Assembly (NCBI RefSeq): GCF_012932365.1
Contig: NZ_JAAIIH010000005.1
Coordinates: 1-64,000 of the forward strand
Length of the DNA: 64,000 nucleotides
Direction: 5' to 3'
Source: Bifidobacterium moraviense
GTDB lineage: Bacteria; Actinomycetota; Actinomycetes; Actinomycetales; Bifidobacteriaceae
This document shows positions 21,401 through 28,060 of the stretch, in pieces (position 1 is the stretch's first letter; each line of letters begins with the position of its first letter). Position numbers and translations under genes: made by a program. The notes under the pieces are model-generated. The model saw only the letters and a list, made by a program, of their open reading frames with translations. It made no database searches and had not been told where the DNA came from.

Positions 21401-23190
21401 TAGGCGCCGGTCAGCATGCCCATCACGGCGTCGAACGTTTCGCGCGGCAGATCGGCGAACGGCGCGGCGCGACGCACGAGCGCATACCAGTCGTCCGGCG
21501 CGAGATCGCCCATGGACGCGGCGGCGACGGTCTGCTGGGCGAGGATGTCGAGCGGATTGCGCGGCATGGCGAGCGGTTCGATGGCGCCGGCCTTCATGCT
21601 TTCGATGCCGGCGGCCGTGCCGATGATCTGTTCGCGCGTCAGCGGGTAGAACAGGGCGTGCGAGACGCCGCCGACGCGATGGTCGGCGCGGCCCACGCGC
21701 TGCAGTCCCGAGGCGATGGACAGCGGCGGCGCGATCTGGATAACCAGATCGATCGAACCCATGTCGATGCCGAGCTCGAGGCTGCTGGTCGCGACGACGC
21801 AGCGCAGGCGACCGCTTTTGAGCCGCTCCTCGATCTGCTTGCGGCGGTCCTTGGACACCGATCCGTGGTGCGCCATGGCGATCGCTTCGCCCGAATCGTG
21901 CGAGCCGACGAGCATGGTGGTGGAGCCGACGACCGCATCGTAGTGCCGGGCGAATCCTTCGCGGCCTTCCGGCGACGTGCGCGGCGCGGATTCGCCGCGC
22001 GATTCGGCCGCCAGATCGTTGAGCCGCGCCGTGAGCTTCTCGGCCAATCCGCGCGAGTTGACGAACACGAGCGCCGTGCGGTGCGCAAGCACGGCGTCCA
22101 GCACGCTGCGCTCCACGACCGGCCAGATCGAGCCGCCTGCCGTGCCGCCCGACGCCGATCCCCCGTCGGCGCCCCTGCCTCCCGCCGCACTGTCTGCAGC
22201 GTCGCCCGCTGCGCCCGAGCCGCCCACTGCGAGGCCCTTGCGCTCGGCGAGCCGCTGCATGGCTGGCGTGACGCCGCTGATGCGCGTGGCCCCGGCCGGC
22301 AGCCGCTCCACTCCTCCGGCGCGCGCCGCGGCATCCACGGAGCTCAGATCGTGCATGTCGGCAAGCGGCTCGACGACGCGCAGGTCCATGGCCGGACTGG
22401 CCGCGGCATTGACGATGTCGACCGGCTGCGCGCCGCCGAGGAATCGCGCCGCCTCGCTCGGCGGGTTCACGGTGGCTGACAGGCCGATGCGCTGGGCCGG
22501 CCTGGCGAGCATGGTGTCAAGCCGCTCCATGCTGAGCGCCAGATGTGCGCCACGCTTCGTGCCGGCGAGCGCGTGCACTTCGTCCACGATCACCGTGCGC
22601 ACGGTCTCAAGGATGCGCTTCGCCTTCGAGGTGAGGATGAGGTACAGCGATTCGGGTGTGGTGACGAGGATGTCGGGCGGATGCGTGGCGATGGCCCGGC
22701 GCTCCTTGGGACTGGTGTCGCCGCTGCGCGTGGCGACGCTGATGCGAGGCGCGGCGATGCCCTGCCGCTCGCATTCCGCGACGATGCCGGAGAGCGGACG
22801 CTCGAGGTTCCTGGCCACGTCGACGGCAAGCGCCTTGAGCGGCGAGACGTACAGCACGCTCACGCCGCGCGCGCCCGTATGCGTCTTGCCGCGCCGCGAC
22901 TGCGACTTCGGCGATTGTGACTTCGGCGACTGCGACGGCTGCGGCTCGCTGCGCGTGGCGACTCGCGAGGCCATGAGCGCGTCGATGGCCGACAGGAACG
23001 CGGCGAGCGTCTTGCCGGAGCCGGTGGGCGCGACGACCAGCACGTTGCGCCCGGATCGGATGGCCGGCCATGCGCCGCGCTGCGCGTCCGCAGGCCGGCC
23101 GAATGCATGCGTGAACCATGTCCTGGTGGGTTCGGCGAACAGGTCCAAGCAATCGTACATATGTTCGAGTATGGCAGCGGCGTCCGACAT
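18400..23190 (-). CDS. lhr: Large Lhr-family DEAD/DEAH helicase
   Basis: A 1596-residue ATP-dependent helicase of the Lhr (large helicase-related) family, linked to DNA repair and crosslink tolerance in actinobacteria. The first 600 residues hold both RecA-like domains: Walker A VVAPTGSGKT near residue 52, DEVH in VIVDEVHALAGTKRG, TTPESLYLIL, and motif VI QRVGRADHR. Then follow the Lhr winged-helix, beta-barrel and long C-terminal domains typical of the full-length form. A Gly/Ala-rich insert (about residues 320-350) lies between the helicase lobes. No clear ribosome-binding site precedes ATG 23190; a second ATG (23160) is possible. It follows the ribokinase gene by 42 bp on the same strand. 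Confidence 0.93.
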   Translation of the reverse strand: MSDAAAILEHMYDCLDLFAEPTRTWFTHAFGRPADAQRGAWPAIRSGRNVLVVAPTGSGKTLAAFLSAIDALMASRVATRSEPQPSQSPKSQSPKSQSRRGKTHTGARGVSVLYVSPLKALAVDVARNLERPLSGIVAECERQGIAAPRISVATRSGDTSPKERRAIATHPPDILVTTPESLYLILTSKAKRILETVRTVIVDEVHALAGTKRGAHLALSMERLDTMLARPAQRIGLSATVNPPSEAARFLGGAQPVDIVNAAASPAMDLRVVEPLADMHDLSSVDAAARAGGVERLPAGATRISGVTPAMQRLAERKGLAVGGSGAAGDAADSAAGGRGADGGSASGGTAGGSIWPVVERSVLDAVLAHRTALVFVNSRGLAEKLTARLNDLAAESRGESAPRTSPEGREGFARHYDAVVGSTTMLVGSHDSGEAIAMAHHGSVSKDRRKQIEERLKSGRLRCVVATSSLELGIDMGSIDLVIQIAPPLSIASGLQRVGRADHRVGGVSHALFYPLTREQIIGTAAGIESMKAGAIEPLAMPRNPLDILAQQTVAAASMGDLAPDDWYALVRRAAPFADLPRETFDAVMGMLTGAYSSEEFSAFRPPLMWNHDANAIAARPGAQRLAVTSGGTIPDRGLYTVVLPEADAGQGPRRVGELDEEMVYESRVGDVITLGTSTWQIQEITRDRVIVTPASGRTARLPFWHGEGAGRDVGFGRAQGRFTRETAAGLVDAAADAARGSADGPRFDARIERRLRDDGLDDNAIGNLARLLAEQRAATGIVPSDRTIVVERCPDESGDWRVIIHSPLGRRVHEPWAMAITSRLRQRYGFDGQIYAADDGIVLRLPDGDGGIPIADLIRFDPDELQRIIETQVGQSVLFAARFRECAARSLYLPRTEPGKRVPLWQQRLRAAQLLEAAQRHRNFPLLLETARECLQDVYDLPALRELMVALHAGTVTVAEATTSTPSPFAEHLLFGFVGSVMYQYDVPQAERSAQLLSIDPDVLERLLGSADMAALLDPQAVAEVEAQLASRTFWNDLDPGDVMGIAARYAKTHGPFTADQLIADTGLAADDAVHALDRMAADGELLSGTFDAAHPDERQWLHREVFRRIRARSLAKARDAVKPVDQDVYQAFLLNRQGAGPVGGERFHGADGLLRVIEQLEGVALPAQTWERAVFPARVADYAPAMLDELLTDGSVVWTGGSPGDSGAKASESGRIVFHPADSPLFDADEGNADAGNAADGEFGRTLPEAILAVLASGGAYHASQLEAMTRSHWQCDADDELIDPATGEIMPRVWSRQQFEDALWSLVWQGKVTNSSLAPVRALEAGRRTVHAPVRASRRRVRVAMRLPATLGGLWSSVAGIVAGAAETADGDAMAAASTPERLLLDRVDLLLDRYGIIAAPLIGKDDVPGGFSALYPVLRRMEEHGTLVRGMFVRGFGAAQFAQPATVDALRDAASDRGASAVALDADDPAQLTGAAIAWPAPRMAAAGASAKPMKPTRRAGTIIVLVHGRPALLAAPSSRRLLAFGDDDDILQQAATELAYALGRRAALGASGSVTFSELNGESLAARTPITGILHAAGFTPCPQGMKLYR

Positions 23191-23232
23191 TGCGCCGCGT
23201 CGCAGGAGGGCGACGGGGACCGTCGGCGGACG

Positions 23233-24234
23233 TCAGCGCGTCGGGGACGTCGTCCCGTCGTCCGCGGCGAAACGCTCCGCGATCTGCGCCGCGGTGCCGT
23301 AGGAGGCCTGCGCGCCGTATCCCGTGGCGGCGTAGGCGGAGACGTACGATCCCATGCGCGCCGACTGCGCCAGCGTGAATCCCGCCGCGAGGCCGGCGAG
23401 GATCGTGCCCATGAACGCGTCTCCGCAGCCAGTGGTGTCCTTCGCGTCGACGCGCACCGGGGCGACGCGGTGACGCACGTCACCGTCGAGCACCATGGAG
23501 CCCTCGCCACCGAGCGTGATCACGGCGCGGGAGAAGCCGAGCCTCGCCATGCGCGCGGCCACGTCGTCCCAGTCGGGACCGGTCTCGGCGAACCCGGCGA
23601 GCGAGGGGACGGACAGCAGCTCGGCGGCCTCATGCTCATTGACCAGCAGGATGTCCGCCAGCGCCACGAGCTCCTCGGGAAGGTCGGCCACAAACGGGGA
23701 ATCGTTGAGCAGCACGGGCACGCCGGCGCCGTGCGCGGCGCGGGCGGCGGCGATCACGGCGTCCATCGGGCTCTCCAGACACAGGCCGAGCACCGAGGCC
23801 TCCTCGATGGCGCGGCGGTGTCCCTCCACGTACGCCGCGTCCACCAGCCCGTTCGACCCGGGCGAGTAGACGATCGTGTTCTCGCCGTGCGCATCGACGG
23901 TGATGACCGTGGTGCCGCTCGCGCCGGGCACGCGCAGCACCTCGCCGGTGTCCACGCCGGCACGGCTCAGGTGCCCCAGCAGGAAGTCGGCGTTGGAGTC
24001 GGAGCCGACGGCGCCGAACATGCGCACCTTCGCGCCCAGCAGCGCCGCGCTCGACGCCTGGTTCGCGGACTTGCCTCCGGGCAGGATCCGCAGCGGGCCG
24101 CCCTCGATGGTCTCCCCCGGCGCGGGAAGACGGTCCGTCACCACGGTGTAGTCGGCGTTCATCGATCCGACGATCGCCACCGTCCCGGACGCGGAGGACA
24201 GCGACTGCAATTGGTCAAGCACGGTTTCGCTCAT
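23233..24234 (-). CDS. rbsK: Ribokinase, PfkB family
   Basis: A 333-residue sugar kinase that phosphorylates ribose or a related pentose with ATP. PfkB signature 1 lies at GGKSANQASSAALLGAKV. The anion-hole and catalytic-base signature is DTTGCGDAFMGT. The N-terminal GSMNADYTVVTDRLPAPGET is characteristic of ribokinases. The length is slightly above usual because of an N-terminal extension of about 15 residues. GAGG lies 9 nt before the ATG. It begins 5 bp after the MFS stop codon, so the two are one transcript, suggesting uptake followed by phosphorylation of the same sugar or nucleoside-derived pentose. No rbs ABC genes or RbsD are nearby. Confidence 0.88.
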   Translation of the reverse strand: MSETVLDQLQSLSSASGTVAIVGSMNADYTVVTDRLPAPGETIEGGPLRILPGGKSANQASSAALLGAKVRMFGAVGSDSNADFLLGHLSRAGVDTGEVLRVPGASGTTVITVDAHGENTIVYSPGSNGLVDAAYVEGHRRAIEEASVLGLCLESPMDAVIAAARAAHGAGVPVLLNDSPFVADLPEELVALADILLVNEHEAAELLSVPSLAGFAETGPDWDDVAARMARLGFSRAVITLGGEGSMVLDGDVRHRVAPVRVDAKDTTGCGDAFMGTILAGLAAGFTLAQSARMGSYVSAYAATGYGAQASYGTAAQIAERFAADDGTTSPTR

Positions 24235-24239
24235 GCCGA

Positions 24240-25445
24240 CTATCCTCGCAGGGCCCGCAGACGCTCATGCATCGCCGTCATGAGCGCCAGCAGCGCCAGC
24301 AGATACCACGGGTACAGCGCGATGGACACGTACTGCGCGATCAGACCGAACAGCGGCGGCATCGCGAGGGAGCCGACGTAGGCGCTGGCCATCTGCACGC
24401 CGACGATGGCCTGCGAGCGCTCCGCGCCGAAGTAGGCGGGTGTGGAGTGGATGACGCACGGGTAGATGGGCGCACAGCCGAGCCCCGCGACCACGAGTCC
24501 GGCGACGGCGCCCGCGTTGCCCGGGATCGGCAGGATGACGAGCGCCACGCCCACCGCCAGCACCGCCTGCCCGATGCGGATCATGGTCGGATCGTCGAAG
24601 CGCATGGTCATGAAGCCGCTCAACGCGCGCCCCGCCGTGATGCCCACGTAGAACAGGCTGGCCAGGCTCGCGGCGGACGTGGCGTCCATCCCGCCGTGGA
24701 TCACCATGTAGCTGGACGCCCACAGTCCCGCCGTCGACTCGATGGCGCAGTAACAGAAGAACATGACGAGGATCTCGCGCGCGCCGCGGATCGCCAGCAC
24801 GCCGGACACGCCGAGCGGCCTGCGTCCGGCGGTCGCCTCGTTCCGCGAAGCATCGTCCGGTGCAGCCACCGATGCCGTTCCGCCGCGCGCCGCGTCCCCT
24901 CGCGCCTTCCACAGCGGCAGGCTCAGCACGAGCACCGCCGTGAGCGCCACCTGCAGGATGGCGATGATGCGGTATCCCCACGCCCAGCCGAGTCCGTCGG
25001 AGAGCGTGAACCCCATGACGTACGGTCCGAGCGACGCGCCGATTCCCCACATGCAGTGCAGCCAGCTCATGTGCCGGCTCTCGTAGTGGATGGCCACGTA
25101 GTTGTTGAGCGCCGCGTCCACGCCGCCGGCGCCGAGTCCGTACGGGATCGCCACCGCGAGCAGCGTCCAGTAGTTCGGCGCGACGGAGAAGCCGAACAGT
25201 GCCGCCGCCGTCAGCGCCACGGACGCGGCGGTCACGCGCCCGGCGCCGAAGCGCAGCGTCATGCGGTCGCTCAGCAGCGCGGAGACGATGGTGCAGGCGG
25301 AGATCGTCATCGAGATGCCGCCCGCCCACGAGACGGACGCCCCCAGGTCCCGGCTCATCGTGGGCCATGCGGCGCCGAGCAGCGCGTCGGGCAGGCCGAG
25401 GCTCACGAAGGCCACGTAGATGACGGCAAGCAGCAGATTGGCCAC
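24240..25445 (-). CDS. MFS transporter, sugar/fucose-permease-like
   Basis: A 401-residue permease with about 12 membrane segments, most like the FHS/FucP or YfkF-type sugar symporter groups (SLGLPDALLGAAWPTMSRDLGA at the N-terminus). Other recognisable features are YGLGAGGVDAALNNYVA and WLHCMWGIGASLGPYVMG. A GTG start (25445) follows GAGGAG. The central loop (about residues 190-215) is charged and cytoplasmic. It lies immediately before a ribokinase gene, so ribose, another pentose or a nucleoside is a plausible substrate; this is inferred from context alone. Confidence 0.82.
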   Translation of the reverse strand: MANLLLAVIYVAFVSLGLPDALLGAAWPTMSRDLGASVSWAGGISMTISACTIVSALLSDRMTLRFGAGRVTAASVALTAAALFGFSVAPNYWTLLAVAIPYGLGAGGVDAALNNYVAIHYESRHMSWLHCMWGIGASLGPYVMGFTLSDGLGWAWGYRIIAILQVALTAVLVLSLPLWKARGDAARGGTASVAAPDDASRNEATAGRRPLGVSGVLAIRGAREILVMFFCYCAIESTAGLWASSYMVIHGGMDATSAASLASLFYVGITAGRALSGFMTMRFDDPTMIRIGQAVLAVGVALVILPIPGNAGAVAGLVVAGLGCAPIYPCVIHSTPAYFGAERSQAIVGVQMASAYVGSLAMPPLFGLIAQYVSIALYPWYLLALLALMTAMHERLRALRG

Positions 25446-25661
25446 GGCTCTCCTCGCAGACTGTGGTATGTGGTCCGGACTCCCGGCGTTCGGCGCGGCG
25501 GTTCGCCCCGTCGCGGTTCCGCGCGCCTCCGGCGTGCGCGCGACCTCAACTTAGCCCCGTTCGGCGACAAGCCAGGGCTTCGCGATCGGCGCAACGATGG
25601 CGCGTCCCGCGAAAACACGCGATGATGGAGTGCATCACGCAACCATACCGGGGAGGCATAC

Positions 25662-27101
25662 ATGAACGCAGCGCACACGGCAGGCAAGGCCACGCGCCTC
25701 GAACACGACTGCATCGGCGAGCTGGAGGTGCCCGCCGACGTGTACTGGGGCATCCACACGCAGCGCGCCATCGGCAACTTCACGGTGTCCGGCCTGGCAG
25801 ACTGGACGCATCCGCAGATGGTGCGCGCCTACGCGACCGTCAAGCGCGCCTGCGCCGAGGCGAACGAGGAGCTGGGCCTGCTCGACCACGACAAGGCGCG
25901 CGCGATCATCGCCGCCTGCCAGGAGATCGAAGGCGGCAGGCTGCTCGACCAGTTCCCCGTGGACGTGCTGCAGGGCGGCGCGGGCACGTCGACGAACATG
26001 AACGCCAACGAGGTGATCGCCAACCGCGCGCTGGAGATCGCCGGACACCAGCGCGGCGATTACCGCCACATCCATCCCAACGACGACGTGAACCGGTCGC
26101 AGTCCACCAACGACACGTATCCGGCCGCCTGCAAGCTCGCGATCATCGACGCGCTCGGCCCGCTCGCGCAGGAGACGAAGAAGCTCGCCCGCGCGTTCCA
26201 CGATCTGGCGGACCGCCACGCCGACGACGTGACCATCGGCCGCACGCAGCTGCAGGACGCGGTGCCGATGACGTACGGGCAGGAGTTCCACGCGTTCGCC
26301 AGCTTCCTCAAGGCGGACACTGCGGCGCTGGAGCGTCTGGTGCCGCAGCTGACCACGCTGAACCTCGGCGCCACGGCCATCGGCACCGGCATCTGCGCGG
26401 ACACGCGCTTCCGCGCGGCCGCCACCGAGCATCTGGCGCGCATCACCGGTCTGCCCATCACCGCCGCGCCCGACCCGATCGCGGCCATGACCGACATGAG
26501 CGCCTACATCGCCGTGTCCCAGACCGTCAAGAACCTCGCCATCCACCTCAAGAAGGCGGCGGACGACCTGCGTCTGCTCAACTCCGGCCCGCACGACGGC
26601 TTCAACGACCTCAACGTGCCGGCACGCCAGGCGGGCAGCAGCATCATGCCCGGCAAGGTGAACCCGGTGATTCCCGAAAGCGTCAACCAGGTGTGCTTCC
26701 GCGTGTTCGGCATGGACACCACGGTCACGTGGGCCGCGTCCGAAGGCCAGCTGCAGCTCAACGCGTTCGATCCGGTGATCAGCCACGAGCTGCTCAAGGG
26801 CATCGAGCTGCTGACCAACGCGATGCGCATGTTCCGTGAGCGCTGCGTGGAGGGCATCACGATCAACGCGGCCCTCGGCCGGCGCTATGCGGAGTCGTCG
26901 CCGTCCATCGCGGCGGCGCTCAACGCGTCGATCGGCTACGAACGCGCGGCGGACATCGCCAAGGAGGCGTCCGTCTCCGGGCGCACCGTACGCGAAGTGG
27001 CCGCCGAGCGCACCGACCTGCCGGCCGAGGAACTGGACCGGCTGCTGAACACGACGGCACTGGCGCGCACGCTCGGCCAGACGTGCCGCGAGCGCGAATA
27101 G
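25662..27101 (+). CDS. aspA: Aspartate ammonia-lyase
   Basis: A 479-residue member of the fumarase/aspartase superfamily, cleaving L-aspartate to fumarate and ammonia. The signature loop GSSIMPGKVNPVIPE is present with its catalytic serine, as are TSTNMNANEV and DDVNRSQSTNDTYPA. The stretch QVCFRVFGMDTTVTWAASEGQLQLN is typical of aspartase rather than class II fumarase. GGGGAGG lies 5 nt before the ATG. The gene stands alone between the divergent MFS operon and the convergent XRE/DUF2975 pair. In bifidobacteria, which lack a full TCA cycle, the fumarate would have to be reduced or exported. Confidence 0.93.
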   Translation: MNAAHTAGKATRLEHDCIGELEVPADVYWGIHTQRAIGNFTVSGLADWTHPQMVRAYATVKRACAEANEELGLLDHDKARAIIAACQEIEGGRLLDQFPVDVLQGGAGTSTNMNANEVIANRALEIAGHQRGDYRHIHPNDDVNRSQSTNDTYPAACKLAIIDALGPLAQETKKLARAFHDLADRHADDVTIGRTQLQDAVPMTYGQEFHAFASFLKADTAALERLVPQLTTLNLGATAIGTGICADTRFRAAATEHLARITGLPITAAPDPIAAMTDMSAYIAVSQTVKNLAIHLKKAADDLRLLNSGPHDGFNDLNVPARQAGSSIMPGKVNPVIPESVNQVCFRVFGMDTTVTWAASEGQLQLNAFDPVISHELLKGIELLTNAMRMFRERCVEGITINAALGRRYAESSPSIAAALNASIGYERAADIAKEASVSGRTVREVAAERTDLPAEELDRLLNTTALARTLGQTCRERE

Positions 27102-27113
27102 GCGTCGCTGCGG

Positions 27114-27320
27114 TCAGTCCTGTTCCCATTCGAGGATGTCGCCGGGCTGGCAGTCGAGCACGCGGCAGATCTCGTCGAGCGTGGTGAACCGGACGGCCTT
27201 GGCGCGCCCGTTCTTGAGGATCGAGACGTTGGCCGGCGTGATGCCGATGGCCTCGGCCAGATCGTTGACGCCCATGCGGCGGCGGGCCATCATGACGTCG
27301 AGATTGACGCGGATGGTCAT
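27114..27320 (-). CDS. Short XRE/Cro-type HTH regulator
   Basis: A 68-residue protein that is almost entirely a lambda-Cro-like helix-turn-helix (DLAEAIGITPANVSILKNGRAKAV), ending CRVLDCQPGDILEWEQD, the YozG-like short XRE type. It overlaps the operon gene upstream at TGAATG: the DUF2975 stop and its own ATG share a translational coupling site. It is the likely reader of the nested palindromes at 27946-28015 upstream of the operon, giving autoregulation. That binding is an inference. Confidence 0.88.
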   Translation of the reverse strand: MTIRVNLDVMMARRRMGVNDLAEAIGITPANVSILKNGRAKAVRFTTLDEICRVLDCQPGDILEWEQD

Positions 27321-27884
27321 TCAGATCACCGCCTCGAGCTCGCGACGCTGTGCGATCGCCTGCGTGAGCAGCGAGCGCATCACGAGCATGAGCATCACGA
27401 ACGCGGCGATGAGCAGCAGCGCCACGATGAGCGTCACGGCGAACAGGGGCGCGCTGGTCGTGGCGGCGATCGACCTGCCGGATGCATCGACGTAGTGCAG
27501 GTCGAGCCCGGAGAAGACGAGCACGAACAGCACCAGCGCGCCTTCCGCGCAGGCGCAGGCGACGATGAGATCCGTCCAGCGGATCGCGCGCCCGGAGAAG
27601 ATGTCGCGTTCGCGCACGAGCGTCAGCAGCGGCCAGACGGCGGCGAGCGCGACCTCGAAGCAGGCGATGCCGAGCACGCCGGCGATGCGGTACGGCCACA
27701 GGGCAGGCGTGGTTTCGGGGATGAGTTCGACGATCTGCCCGGAGATGTCGATGACGAGATACTGGCCGACCGCGCAGATCGCTTCGAACAGCACGATCAT
27801 CGCCTTGAGCGCCGTGACGACGTGCGGATGGTATTCCGGCGCAGGCTCGGGATCGGCGGCATCGGGTATGGACTTCGCGTTCAT
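27321..27884 (-). CDS. DUF2975 membrane protein
   Basis: A 187-residue membrane protein with four predicted helices (about residues 25-50, 62-90, 105-125 and 145-170). A conserved-looking short loop RERDIFSGRAIRW sits between helices 2 and 3. This is the DUF2975 family, of unknown function, commonly paired with a tiny XRE regulator, as here. AAAGGA precedes the ATG at 27884. The pairing suggests a membrane component whose expression or state is tied to the regulator, possibly by sequestering it, but nothing in the sequence proves signalling. Confidence 0.85.
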   Translation of the reverse strand: MNAKSIPDAADPEPAPEYHPHVVTALKAMIVLFEAICAVGQYLVIDISGQIVELIPETTPALWPYRIAGVLGIACFEVALAAVWPLLTLVRERDIFSGRAIRWTDLIVACACAEGALVLFVLVFSGLDLHYVDASGRSIAATTSAPLFAVTLIVALLLIAAFVMLMLVMRSLLTQAIAQRRELEAVI

Positions 27885-27945
27885 GACGGTTCCTTTCCGA
27901 ACGGCGCGGCATCGGTCGGCGCGGCCGTTGACACCGACGATAGCC

Positions 27946-28015
27946 TATCGAAAAACGATATGATCATGCCGCAAGGCATTGCTTCACGATATGTTCATAT
28001 CGTTTTTCGATATCA
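27946..28015. promoter_or_regulatory. Nested palindromic operators of the DUF2975-XRE operon
   Basis: Two copies of TATCG-N5-CGATA lie in inverted orientation at 27946-27960 and 27998-28012. The A/T spacer is A5 in one and T5 in the other, so the 18-bp block around them is repeated exactly in inverse. The right copy extends to a perfect 17-bp palindrome (27997-28013). It overlaps another palindrome, CGATATG-TT-CATATCG (27987-28002). The centres are about 52 bp apart, roughly five helical turns. The sites lie 60-130 bp upstream of the DUF2975 start and are probably bound by the XRE protein. Confidence 0.7.
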
Positions 28016-28060
28016 TTCGGGATGTTCGCACGATTCGATCGCGGAACCGTGTCCTTCCGA

